From positions 3,725 to 67,724 of the forward strand of contig DATKOR010000023.1 in NCBI GenBank assembly GCA_035524495.1: a stretch of 64,000 nucleotides of DNA, written 5' to 3'. The number at the start of each line of letters is the position of its first letter. The first letter of the stretch is position 1. The notes under the pieces are model-generated. The model was not told the origin of the DNA. It did not search any database and saw nothing but the letters and a program-made list of their open reading frames with translations. Origin of the DNA: CAIKZZ01 sp035524495. Its GTDB lineage: Bacteria > Pseudomonadota > Gammaproteobacteria > Steroidobacterales > Steroidobacteraceae. The position numbers and the translations under genes were made by a program. Shown piece after piece: positions 7,026-15,188 of the stretch.

Positions 7026-9284
7026 TCAGGCCGACAGCGCGCGCGCGCAGGCCCGCAGCGCCTTGGCCATGTCCGCGCCGCTCGCGTAACGCTGGGCCGG
7101 GTCCTTCTGCAGGGCCCGGTCGATAATCGACGTGACGCAGGGCGGTAGGTCGGGTCGGATCGTCTTCAGCGGCGGGTGTGGTGCGTTCGCAATTTTGTAC
7201 ATGAGTCCGGTCATCGAGTCGGCCCGGAAGGGTAGCTGCCCCGCCAGTAGCTGGAATAAGGTAACACCGAGTGCGAACAAGTCCGAGCGTCCAGTCACAT
7301 TCCGGCCCTCGAGCTGCTCGGGGGCCATGAACGACGGCGTGCCGAGGACGATGCCGCTGCGGGTCGAGCTCGTATTGGTTAAACGCGCGATGCCGAAGTC
7401 GGTGATTTTGATCTGGCGCGTCGCCGGGTCGTAAAGCACGTTCGCCGGCTTGATGTCGCGATGGACGACGTCCTGCGAGTGCGCGTAGTCGAGCGCATCG
7501 GCGACGCGCGCCACCACCTCGAGCACGGTCGCCGGCGGCAGCAGGCGCTCCGGCACCGTGTACTGGCTCAGGATCTCGCCCTGCAGGTATTCCATCGCGA
7601 TCCACGCGATGCCGCCATCCTCGCCGGCGTCGTAGACGGTCACGATGCCGACGTGGCGCAGCCTTCCCGCCATCTCGGCCTCGCGGAAGAAGCGTGCCCG
7701 CGCCTCGGCGAGCTCGGTCTCGGAGAACTCCTCGACGATCGGTATCGCCTTGATCGCGACCACGCGGTTGATGCGCGGGTCGCGGCCGAGATAGACGGTG
7801 CCCATCGCGCCGCGGCCGAGCTCGCGCTCGAGCTCGTAGCGGCCGAGCTTCGGGCGCTGCGGTCGGCGCGAGCGCCCAAGCAGCATGTCGGCGACGTCGC
7901 CCTGGCTCGGCTCCTCCTCGCGCGCCTCGAGCGTGTCGCTGATCTGCTTCAGCGACTCCGATCCGGTGCGCGGCTCGGGCTCGGCAGGAGGCGCGCTCGG
8001 GGCGGCGGCTGCCGTCGCGGCGCGCGCGGCGACGGGCCGGACCTCGGCGCGCGGTGTGGCGGGGCGCACCGGCACGACGGGCTCGGTGCGCGGCGCGCGC
8101 CGCTCCTCGCGCGCGGGAACCAGCGCCGCGGCGAGCGTCGCGAGCGGCACCGCGAGCGCGGCGCAGGTCAGCGGCAGCCAGATGCGCGCCTCGGCGAGCA
8201 GCGCGAGCTCGAGCACGACGAGCCCAAGGCCCAGCAGCACCGCGAAGCCGAAGCGCGCCGGGGCGCGTAGGTTCGGGGCGAGGACGCCCGCATAGAGGAT
8301 CGCGGCCAGGAACGCGAGCGCGGTCGCGAGCGGCGCGAGCCGCGGCGCGACGGCGTAGCTGTCGGTCTCGAGGCTGTCGAGGCGCTGCGCGAGCGCCTCG
8401 CCGGCCGTGAGGCCGGGCCCGGTCGGAACATTGAGCGTGCCGCTGCCGTTGCCGATCACCACGATCTGCTGCTGGAAGCGCGCCGCCGGGATCCGGTCGG
8501 CGACGACTTCCTTGAGCCCGACCCGGGCGGTGCCGCCCTGCTCGGCGGCCCGGCGCCCGTAGTGCGGGATCCAGCTCGTCGCGCGCCCGGCGCGCAGCCT
8601 CGCCGCCGCGGCCACGAGCTCGCCGTCGGCGAGCGGCGCTTCGGCCGGGGTCCGCGCGTGCGCGACGAGCCACGTGGCGAAGGCGATCGAGGGCACCGGG
8701 GCGCCGGCGGCGTCGGCGGCCGTCAGCCGCTCGCGGCGGCTGACGCCGTCGGCGTCCGCAGCCGCAGGCTCGAGGCCGACGCCGCGCGCAGCGCCTGTGA
8801 AGCGCTCAAGCGGCACCGCGCCGGGGCCCGTGATCAGCAGCGCGTTCCCGGCCGCGCGCAGCGCGCGCTCGAGCTCGGAGTCGTGGTCGAGCTCGGTGAC
8901 CCAGGCCTGCAGGCGCGCGCGCATCGCAGGGTCGGGGGAGTTCTCCGCGCCCTCGAGGAACGAGCGCACCCGCGCGAGGTCGGCGCTGTCGCTGGGCTCG
9001 GCGACCGGGACCGCGACGACGATCGCGCGCGCGCCGCCCTGCGTCGCGAGGTCGATCGCGTGCGCCACCTCGCTGCGCAGCCGTCCGGCGTCGCCGCCGG
9101 CGTCGTCTTGTACCCACAGCACCCGCGCGGTCGCGGGCGCGTTCTCGGCGCGCTGCGCAAGGGCCAGCGGCGCGCCCTCGATCGCCGCGCCGCCGCCCGG
9201 CGCGAAGCCGAAGCCGATCGCGGCCGTGAGGATCGCGACGGTGACCGCGGCGGCTGCGGGGCGGAACAGCGGGTGCGCGTACAT
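7026..9284 (-). CDS. Transmembrane Ser/Thr protein kinase with CHASE2-like sensor region
   Basis: 752 residues. A first membrane segment (about 11-33) is followed by a long extracytoplasmic stretch (about 35-310) that looks like a CHASE2 sensor (RAIVVAVPVAEP, FQQQIVVIGNGSGT), then three hydrophobic segments (about 318-395), a Pro/Ala-rich linker and a C-terminal kinase domain (about 480-752). The kinase has the Gly-rich loop LGRGAMGTVYLG, VAIKA, HRDIKPAN near 606, DFGIAR and SFMAPEQL, all intact. The kinase-last order with CHASE2 in front is known from proteobacterial Hanks-type kinases. It heads an operon with the PP2C and FHA genes, so a sensed envelope signal is probably relayed by Ser/Thr phosphorylation. 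The ligand is unknown. Confidence 0.9.
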   Translation of the reverse strand: MYAHPLFRPAAAAVTVAILTAAIGFGFAPGGGAAIEGAPLALAQRAENAPATARVLWVQDDAGGDAGRLRSEVAHAIDLATQGGARAIVVAVPVAEPSDSADLARVRSFLEGAENSPDPAMRARLQAWVTELDHDSELERALRAAGNALLITGPGAVPLERFTGAARGVGLEPAAADADGVSRRERLTAADAAGAPVPSIAFATWLVAHARTPAEAPLADGELVAAAARLRAGRATSWIPHYGRRAAEQGGTARVGLKEVVADRIPAARFQQQIVVIGNGSGTLNVPTGPGLTAGEALAQRLDSLETDSYAVAPRLAPLATALAFLAAILYAGVLAPNLRAPARFGFAVLLGLGLVVLELALLAEARIWLPLTCAALAVPLATLAAALVPAREERRAPRTEPVVPVRPATPRAEVRPVAARAATAAAAPSAPPAEPEPRTGSESLKQISDTLEAREEEPSQGDVADMLLGRSRRPQRPKLGRYELERELGRGAMGTVYLGRDPRINRVVAIKAIPIVEEFSETELAEARARFFREAEMAGRLRHVGIVTVYDAGEDGGIAWIAMEYLQGEILSQYTVPERLLPPATVLEVVARVADALDYAHSQDVVHRDIKPANVLYDPATRQIKITDFGIARLTNTSSTRSGIVLGTPSFMAPEQLEGRNVTGRSDLFALGVTLFQLLAGQLPFRADSMTGLMYKIANAPHPPLKTIRPDLPPCVTSIIDRALQKDPAQRYASGADMAKALRACARALSA

Positions 9285-9391
9285 CTGTAATGATTCTGTA
9301 AAACCCGGGGAGTCTAGCGGACCCCGATGGGCGCGTCGCGGTTGGGCGCCTCAACCCAAGGACCGGGCCCGGAACCGCATCCCGCCTCTGC

Positions 9392-9397
9392 TAGCAT
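9392..9397 (+). promoter_or_regulatory. Candidate -10 element of radA (leaderless arrangement)
   Basis: TAGCAT preceded by TGC (extended -10), 7 nt before the GTG start at 9405. No Shine-Dalgarno sequence lies between. If used, transcription would start at or next to the start codon. No good -35 is visible. Confidence 0.45.
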
Positions 9398-9404
9398 CGC
9401 CGCG

Positions 9405-10745
9405 GTGACCGCCCGGCCCCGTACCGTCTACGTCTGCAGCGCCTGCGGCGACAGCGCGCCGAAGTGGCAGGGCCAGTGCCCGGCCTGCGGCGCCTGGAAC
9501 ACGCTCTCCGCGCATGCCCTCGCGCGCGAGGTCGCGCGGCCCGTGCCCGCCGTGCGCCCGGCACAGCCCCTCGGCGTTGCGTCCGCTGCGGAACCGGCGC
9601 GCCTCTCGACCGGCGCCGAGGAGTTCGACCGCGTGCTCGGCGGCGGGCTCGTGCCGGGCTCGGTGACGCTGATCGGCGGCGACCCCGGCATCGGCAAGTC
9701 GACGCTGCTGCTGCAGGCGGCGGCGGCGCTGGCACCGCGCGTCGCGGTTCTCTACGCGAGCGGCGAGGAGAGCCGCGAGCAGGTTGCGCTGCGCGCGCGG
9801 CGCCTCGGGCTCGCGGCCGAGGCGCTCGCCGTGCTCGCCGACACCGACGTCGAGACGGTGCTCGCGGCGGCAGCGGCCGCGCGCGTGCTGATCGTCGACT
9901 CGATCCAGACGATGGCCACGGCGGCCGTGGAGGCGGGCCCGGGCTCGGTGTCGCAGCTCAGGGAATCCGCGGCGCGCTTCGTCAAGTTCGCGAAGGCGAG
10001 CGGCACGGCGGTGCTGCTGATCGGCCACGTCACGAAGGAAGGCGTGATCGCGGGGCCGCGCGTCCTCGAGCACCTCGTCGACACGGTGCTGTACTTCGAG
10101 AGCGACGCCGGCAGCCGCTTTCGCGTCGTGCGCGCGGTCAAGAACCGCTTCGGCCCGGCGCAGGAGATCGGCGTGTTCGCGATGGAGGAGAGCGGCCTCA
10201 AGGAGGTCAGGAACCCCTCGGCGATCTTCCTGTCGCGGCACCCCTCGCCGGTCGCCGGCAGCATCGTCACCGTCGCGCGCGAGGGGACGAGGCCGCTGCT
10301 GATCGAGGTGCAGGCGCTCGTCGACGAGTCGCGGCTGCAGCTGCCGCGGCGGGTCGCGGTCGGCCTCGATGCGAACCGCGTGGCGCTGCTGCTCGCGGTG
10401 CTGCACCGGCACGGCGGCGTCGCGCTCGGGGCGCACGATGTGTTCGTCAACGTCGTCGGCGGCGTGCAGCTCGGCGAGACCGCGGCGGATCTGGCCGCGG
10501 TGCTCGCGGCGGTCTCGAGCCTCGAGGACCGGCCGCTTCCGGCCGACCTCGTCACCTTCGGCGAGCTCGGGCTCGCCGGCGAGATCCGGCCGGTGCCGTA
10601 CGGCGAGGAGCGGTTGCGCGAGGCGGCGAAGCACGGCTTCAAGCGCGCGCTCGTGCCGCGCGCCAACGCGCCCAGGCGCCCGATCGACGGGCTCGAGGTC
10701 GTCGGTCTTGCGACGCTCGCCGAGGCGCTGGCCGCGATCCGCTAG
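9405..10745 (+). CDS. radA: DNA repair protein RadA
   Basis: 446 residues, the usual RadA length. An N-terminal C4 zinc finger (CSACGDS, CPACGAW) is followed by a RecA-like ATPase with Walker A GGDPGIGKST, the RadA-specific KNRFG motif, and a C-terminal Lon-protease-like domain. It is a branch-migration helicase that works with RecA in homologous recombination. The GTG at 9405 was chosen because the zinc finger begins 9 residues later; upstream in-frame sequence has no family resemblance and overlaps the promoter region. The stop shares CTAG (10742-10745) with the convergent corB gene. Confidence 0.96.
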   Translation: MTARPRTVYVCSACGDSAPKWQGQCPACGAWNTLSAHALAREVARPVPAVRPAQPLGVASAAEPARLSTGAEEFDRVLGGGLVPGSVTLIGGDPGIGKSTLLLQAAAALAPRVAVLYASGEESREQVALRARRLGLAAEALAVLADTDVETVLAAAAAARVLIVDSIQTMATAAVEAGPGSVSQLRESAARFVKFAKASGTAVLLIGHVTKEGVIAGPRVLEHLVDTVLYFESDAGSRFRVVRAVKNRFGPAQEIGVFAMEESGLKEVRNPSAIFLSRHPSPVAGSIVTVAREGTRPLLIEVQALVDESRLQLPRRVAVGLDANRVALLLAVLHRHGGVALGAHDVFVNVVGGVQLGETAADLAAVLAAVSSLEDRPLPADLVTFGELGLAGEIRPVPYGEERLREAAKHGFKRALVPRANAPRRPIDGLEVVGLATLAEALAAIR

Positions 10746-12016
10746 GCCTCCGCGGGTTGCGCCGGCCAGATGCGCACGGTCTTGACCGCGTTGTCGGCGA
10801 TCTGCAGCACCTCGAGCGGGTGGCCGGCGAGCTTGAGCGAGGTCCCCGGCTCCGGGATCGTCTCCAGATACTCGAGGATCAGGCCGTTCAGCGTCTTCGG
10901 GCCGCCGGTCGGCAGGTGCCAGCCGAGTGAGCGGTTGAGCGCGCGCACCGTGGTGCTCCCGGCGACGACGTAGCTGCCGTCGTCGTCGGCCTTCACGTCG
11001 CGGCGCAGCGCATAGGGGAGCGAGGTGAACTCGCCGACGATCTCCTCGAGGATGTCCTCGATCGTCACCAGGCCCTGCACGTCGCCGTACTCGTCGACGA
11101 CGTAGGCATGGCGCCGGTGCGCCTGCTGGAAGGCGACGAGCTGCTGGTTCAGCGTCGTGCCCTCCGGCACGTAGTAAGGCTCGCGCTGGCGCGCGAGCTC
11201 GATCAGCTGCTCGCGGTCGAGCGCGCCGCGCGCCAGCGCGCGCGTGACGCGCTTCATGTGCAACACGCCGATGATGTGGTCGATGTCGCCCTCGTAGACC
11301 GGGATGCGCGTGTGCTGCACATCGCGCAGCACGCCCAGGATCCGCTCCCAGTCGTCGTTGAGGTCGATGCCGGCGACCTCGCTGCGCGGGACCATGATGT
11401 CGTCGACGCGGATGCGCTCGAGGTCGAGGATGCTGACCAGCATCTGCTGGTGCTTGAGCGGGATCAGGGCACCGGCTTCGGCGACGACGGTCCTGAGCTC
11501 ATCCGCCGACAGCGAGTGCGCCGCGACGCGCTCGGCCGAGACGCCGGCGAGGCGCAGGATCGCGTTCGTGATCGAGTTGATCAGCCAGACGATCGGGTAC
11601 GTCGCCCACAGCAGCGGCCGGTACACGAACGCCGCCGGCAGCGCCAGGCGCTCGGCGTGCAGCGCGCCGTAGGTCTTGGGTCCGAGTTCGCTGAACAGCA
11701 GCAGCACGATCGTCAGTGCTCCGTTCGCGGCCGCGAGCCAGTGCGCATCGGCGAGCCTGAGCGTCATCAGCGTCACGATGCTGCCGGCCGCGAGCGTCGC
11801 CAGGGTATTGCCGAGCAGGATCACGCCGATCAGGCGGTCCGGGCGCGCGAGCAGCCGTTCGGTGAGGCGCGCGCCGGCGTGTCCCCGGCCGGCGAGGTGC
11901 CGCAGCCGGTGACGGTTGATGCTCATCAGCGCCGTCTCGGTGCCCGAGAAGAACGCCGACAGCAGGATGCAGAGCACAAGCCCGGCGATCGGCGCGCCGA
12001 GCGACATGTCGCTCAT
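10742..12016 (-). CDS. corB: CNNM/CorC-family transporter with CBS domains (YfjD/CorB)
   Basis: 424 residues. An N-terminal DUF21 membrane domain (about 1-180, four hydrophobic segments, first near 8-30) is followed by a CBS pair (about 205-325; DDIMVPRSEV, THIPVYEG-like segment, VTIEDILEEIVGEF) and a CorC/HlyC C-terminal domain (about 340-415). The family mediates or regulates Mg2+ transport across the inner membrane. Its start codon follows the stop of ypjD directly (stop 12019-12017, start 12016), so the two are co-translated. The same pair (ypjD, yfjD) flanks ffh in E. coli, which supports the assignment. Confidence 0.92.
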   Translation of the reverse strand: MSDMSLGAPIAGLVLCILLSAFFSGTETALMSINRHRLRHLAGRGHAGARLTERLLARPDRLIGVILLGNTLATLAAGSIVTLMTLRLADAHWLAAANGALTIVLLLFSELGPKTYGALHAERLALPAAFVYRPLLWATYPIVWLINSITNAILRLAGVSAERVAAHSLSADELRTVVAEAGALIPLKHQQMLVSILDLERIRVDDIMVPRSEVAGIDLNDDWERILGVLRDVQHTRIPVYEGDIDHIIGVLHMKRVTRALARGALDREQLIELARQREPYYVPEGTTLNQQLVAFQQAHRRHAYVVDEYGDVQGLVTIEDILEEIVGEFTSLPYALRRDVKADDDGSYVVAGSTTVRALNRSLGWHLPTGGPKTLNGLILEYLETIPEPGTSLKLAGHPLEVLQIADNAVKTVRIWPAQPAEA

Positions 12017-12832
12017 TCAACCCCAGTGGCGACCGAGCAGGTTCTCGAGCACGAACTTCGAGCCAAAATAGGCGAGTGCGAGGATCACGAAGCCCGCGAT
12101 CGTGAAGCGCAGCGCCCGGCGGCCGCGCCAGCCGTAGCGCACGCGCCCCCACAGCAGCACGCCGAACACGATCCAGGCGACGATCGCCAGCGTCATCTTG
12201 TGCACGAGGTGCTGGGCAACCACGTTCTGCACGAAGAACAGCCCGGTCACCAGCACGAACGTCAAGAGCACGAAGCCGCCGCCGAGGGCGCGGAACAGCG
12301 CCGTCTCCATCGTCTCCATCGGCGGCAGGTGCGCGAGCACGCCGAGCGGCGCGCGCGAGCGCAGTTTCGCATCCTGCCAGGCGAGCAGCAGCACCGTCAG
12401 CGCCGCGATCGACAGCCACCCGGCGGCGAGCGCCGCGAGCGCGATGTGCGCGGTGATCTCCCACTGCGGCGAGTGGATCTCCGCGAAGCCGGTGAACAGC
12501 CCGGTGCCCGCGGAGAGCAGCCCGGCGAGCGCGAGCCACGCGGCCGGCAGCGCCGCGAGCGACTGCAGCAGCATGCCGACCAGCGTCGTCGCGGCGACGA
12601 CCCAGCCGACCAGCGAGGCGCTGTCGGTGATCGCGAGCGTCAGCGCGCCGCCGGCGCCCTCGATCGCGCCGAACAGGATCCGTGCGTGCAGCACGAGTCC
12701 CGCGACGACGATCAGCGCCGCGAGCCACGGGCGCGGCGCGGGCTGCGCACGCGCGTTGCGCACGACGAGCGCCGCGGCCGCGAGGTAAGTCACGAGCGGC
12801 GCGAGAGCCAGCACGATGTGGGAGGTCGCCAA
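12017..12832 (-). CDS. ypjD: YpjD/CcsA-like inner membrane protein
   Basis: 271 residues with about eight hydrophobic segments, matching the CcsA/YpjD cytochrome c assembly-like family. A conserved region near 205-235 (FFVQNVVAQHLVHKM) carries a His typical of the fold. The E. coli homologue YpjD (CorE) is linked to the CorB transporter; the gene order here (ypjD then corB, divergent from ffh) is the same. The first in-frame start is TTG at 12832; a GTG a few codons later is an alternative. It does not carry the WWD-rich haem-handling loop of true CcsA, so a role in haem delivery is not implied. Confidence 0.85.
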   Translation of the reverse strand: MATSHIVLALAPLVTYLAAAALVVRNARAQPAPRPWLAALIVVAGLVLHARILFGAIEGAGGALTLAITDSASLVGWVVAATTLVGMLLQSLAALPAAWLALAGLLSAGTGLFTGFAEIHSPQWEITAHIALAALAAGWLSIAALTVLLLAWQDAKLRSRAPLGVLAHLPPMETMETALFRALGGGFVLLTFVLVTGLFFVQNVVAQHLVHKMTLAIVAWIVFGVLLWGRVRYGWRGRRALRFTIAGFVILALAYFGSKFVLENLLGRHWG

Positions 12833-12891
12833 AGCGGCAAGATCATTGCACAGCGGCCTGCGCGCGTGAAGCGCGTGCGCGCCCCAGTCCC

Positions 12892-12897
12892 TATAAT
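12892..12897 (+). promoter_or_regulatory. -10 element of the ffh promoter
   Basis: A perfect TATAAT 21 nt before the ffh ATG, followed by GGAGG at 12907-12911 with a 7-nt spacer to the start. A convincing -35 hexamer is not seen in this GC-rich stretch. Confidence 0.65.
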
Positions 12898-12918
12898 GGC
12901 CGGCCTGGAGGAACGCCG

Positions 12919-14280
12919 ATGTTCGATCGTCTGACCGAGCGGCTGTCGGGGGCCGTCGCGGCGCTGACCGGCCGCGGGCGGCTGACCGAAGACAACATCG
13001 CCGACGCGCTGAGGCAGGTGCGGCTCGCGCTGATCGAGGCCGACGTCGCCGTACCGGTCGTCAAGAGCTTCATCGACGCCGTCAAGGCGCGCGCGCTCGG
13101 CGCCGAGGTGCAGCAGAGCCTGACGCCGGGGCAGGTGTTCATCAAGATCCTGCACGACGAGCTCGTGCGCGTGATGGGCGAACCGGGCCAGGCGCTGAAC
13201 CTGCGCGCCCAGCCGCCGGTCGTCGTGCTGCTCGCGGGCCTGCAGGGCGCGGGCAAGACGACCACCGCCGCCAAGCTCGCGCGCCTGCTCGAGACGCAGC
13301 AGAAGAAGCGCGTGCTGCTCGCGAGCGTCGACGTCTACCGGCCGGCGGCGATCACGCAGCTCGAGCGCCTCGCGGCGCAGGTCGGCGTCGCGTTCCACCC
13401 GGTCGCCGCCGGCGAGCAGCCGCTCGCGATCGCGGCGGCGGCGCTCGAGCAGGCGCGCCGCGGGCTCTACGACGTGCTGATCGTCGACACCGCCGGACGG
13501 CTGCACGTCGACGAAGAGATGATGCAGGAAGTGCGCGCGCTCGACGCGGAACTGAAGCCGCACCAGCGGCTGTTCATCGTCGACAGCATGGCGGGCCAGG
13601 ACGCGGTCAACCAGGCGCGCGCGTTCAACGCGGCGCTCGACCTCACGGGCGTCATCCTCACCAAGGCCGACGGCGATGCGCGCGGCGGCGCGGCGCTCTC
13701 GGTGCGCCACGTGACCGGAAAGCCGATCCTCTACGTCGGCGTCGGCGAGAAGGTCGAGGCGCTCGAGCCGTTCCATCCCGAGCGCGTCGCCTCGCGGATC
13801 CTCGGCATGGGCGACGTGCTCTCGCTCGTCGAGCAGGTGCAGCGCGACGTCGATCGCGCGCAGGCCGAGAAGCTCGCCAAGAAGCTCGCCAAGGGCAAGG
13901 GCTTTGACTTCGACGACCTGCGCGACCAGATGCAGCAGCTCGAGAAGATGGGTGGCATCGGCGCGCTGATGGAGAAGCTCCCCGGCAAGCTCTCGCAGGC
14001 CGCGGCCCAGGCGCCCGGCCAGTTCGAGGGCAAGCAGGTCAGGCGCCAGATCGCGATGATCAACTCGATGACGCCCGCCGAGCGGCGCCGGCCGGAGCTC
14101 ATCGACGGCTCGCGCAAGCGCCGCATCGCCAACGGCGCCGGCGTTCAGGTTCAGGACGTCAACCGCCTCCTCAAGCAGTTCCTGCAGATGCAGAAGGTCA
14201 TGAAGCAGTTCTCGAAGGGCGGCGTGCGCGGGCTGATGCGCTCGCTCGGCGGGCGGCTGCCGCCCGGTTTTGGCCCCTAG
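12919..14280 (+). CDS. ffh: Signal recognition particle protein Ffh
   Basis: 453 residues. N domain (about 1-85, LTGRGRLTEDNIADALRQVR), G domain with GLQGAGKTTT (about 107-116), DTAGRLH, TKADGDARGG, and a Met-rich M domain (about 300-453, MGDVLSLVEQ, QMQQLEKMGGIG, RKRRIANGAG, LLKQFLQMQKVMK) that binds 4.5S RNA and signal sequences. It delivers nascent membrane proteins to FtsY. The ATG at 12919 follows GGAGG by 7 nt. Its RNA partner, ffs, is also in this window at 49.6 kb. First gene of the ffh-rpsP-rimM-trmD-rplS cluster. Confidence 0.98.
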   Translation: MFDRLTERLSGAVAALTGRGRLTEDNIADALRQVRLALIEADVAVPVVKSFIDAVKARALGAEVQQSLTPGQVFIKILHDELVRVMGEPGQALNLRAQPPVVVLLAGLQGAGKTTTAAKLARLLETQQKKRVLLASVDVYRPAAITQLERLAAQVGVAFHPVAAGEQPLAIAAAALEQARRGLYDVLIVDTAGRLHVDEEMMQEVRALDAELKPHQRLFIVDSMAGQDAVNQARAFNAALDLTGVILTKADGDARGGAALSVRHVTGKPILYVGVGEKVEALEPFHPERVASRILGMGDVLSLVEQVQRDVDRAQAEKLAKKLAKGKGFDFDDLRDQMQQLEKMGGIGALMEKLPGKLSQAAAQAPGQFEGKQVRRQIAMINSMTPAERRRPELIDGSRKRRIANGAGVQVQDVNRLLKQFLQMQKVMKQFSKGGVRGLMRSLGGRLPPGFGP

Positions 14281-14300
14281 CGGCGGCGGGGCTCTTTCAG

Positions 14301-14342
14301 TAGAATGCGCGGCTCTTTCACGGTGGGCCTCCGGGCCCGCCG
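14301..14342 (+). promoter_or_regulatory. rpsP promoter -10 and leader hairpin
   Basis: TAGAAT at 14301-14306 is a 5/6 match to the -10 consensus. About 15 nt on, a GC-rich hairpin (14321-14329 with 14334-14342, one G-U pair, short loop) lies in the leader of rpsP. No T-run follows at once, so it is a leader structure rather than a clear terminator. Confidence 0.5.
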
Positions 14343-14379
14343 TCGTCAACCACAGGTTTTTCTTAGGAATTCTCAGCTC

Positions 14380-14646
14380 ATGGTCACGATTCGCCTGACG
14401 CGGCGCGGCGGAAAGAAGGAACCCTTCTATCACGTCGTCGTCACCGACAGTCGCAAGCGCCAGGGCGGCACGACCCTGGAGCTCGTCGGGTTCTACAACC
14501 CGGTCGCGCGCGGCAAGGAGACCAAGCTGCGGCTCGAGGTCGCCAAGATCGACGCGTGGCTCAAGAAGGGGGCGCTGGCCTCCGCGCGCGTCGCCGCCCT
14601 GCTCAAGGACTACCGCAAGCAGGCCGGGACCGCCGCCGCGGCCTGA
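14380..14646 (+). CDS. rpsP: 30S ribosomal protein S16
   Basis: 88 residues, normal length for bS16. The N-terminus MVTIRLTRRGGKKEPFYHVV and the GFYNPVARGKE segment are diagnostic. The ATG at 14380 gives the conserved N-terminus; in-frame sequence back to 14305 would add a leader-encoded tail and was rejected. TTAGGA about 10-15 nt upstream is the likely ribosome-binding site. bS16 is an assembly protein of the 30S 5' domain; the next gene, rimM, acts in the same assembly step. Confidence 0.97.
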   Translation: MVTIRLTRRGGKKEPFYHVVVTDSRKRQGGTTLELVGFYNPVARGKETKLRLEVAKIDAWLKKGALASARVAALLKDYRKQAGTAAAA

Positions 14647-14662
14647 ACGGAGCCCGCGGCGC

Positions 14663-15184
14663 GTGCCGGCGACCGCGGAACGGATGGTGGTGCTCGGGCG
14701 CCTGCGCGCGCCCTGGGGCGTCAAGGGCTGGATCAAGGTCGAGTCGTACACCGATCCGCCGGAAGGCATCCTCGGCTACCGCGAGTGGTCGGTGGCGACG
14801 CCGGGCGGGGGCTGGGAGACGGTCAAGGTCGTCAACGGCCGGGCGCACGGCGCCGGGCGGCTCGTGGTGGCCGAACTCGAGGGGATCGCGGCGCCTGAGG
14901 CCGCGCGTCGCTACGCCGAGCGCGACGTCGCCGTGCCGCGCTCGACGCTGCCGGCGCCGGAGGCGGGCGAGTACTACTGGGAGGACCTGGTCGGCTGTCG
15001 CGTCGTGACGCTCGAGGGTACCGGGCTCGGAGTCCTGAGCCACTTCCTCGAGTACCCGGCAGGGCCGTTGATGGTCATCCGGGACGGCGCGCGCGAGCGG
15101 TGGGTGCCGCTCGGGGCCCCGCACCTGAAGGCGGTGGATCTCGGCGCACGGTGCGTCACCGTGGACTGGGATCCGGAGACTTGA
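14663..15184 (+). CDS. rimM: 16S rRNA processing protein RimM
   Basis: 173 residues. RimM N domain (about 8-90; LGRLRAPWGVKGWIKVESYTD) and PRC-barrel C domain (about 100-173; YYWEDLVGC, WVPLGAPHLKAVDL). It assists maturation of the 30S head through ribosomal protein uS19. The GTG start at 14663 has GGAG about 11 nt upstream. It lies between rpsP and trmD with 16-nt and 4-nt gaps, the usual order. Confidence 0.96.
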   Translation: MPATAERMVVLGRLRAPWGVKGWIKVESYTDPPEGILGYREWSVATPGGGWETVKVVNGRAHGAGRLVVAELEGIAAPEAARRYAERDVAVPRSTLPAPEAGEYYWEDLVGCRVVTLEGTGLGVLSHFLEYPAGPLMVIRDGARERWVPLGAPHLKAVDLGARCVTVDWDPET

Positions 15185-15188
15185 GGCG

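Noticed and set aside
4244..9284. Type VI secretion locus suggested by the PpkA/PppA/Fha-like trio
   Set aside because: No tss, hcp, vgrG or clpV gene is present in the window on either side.
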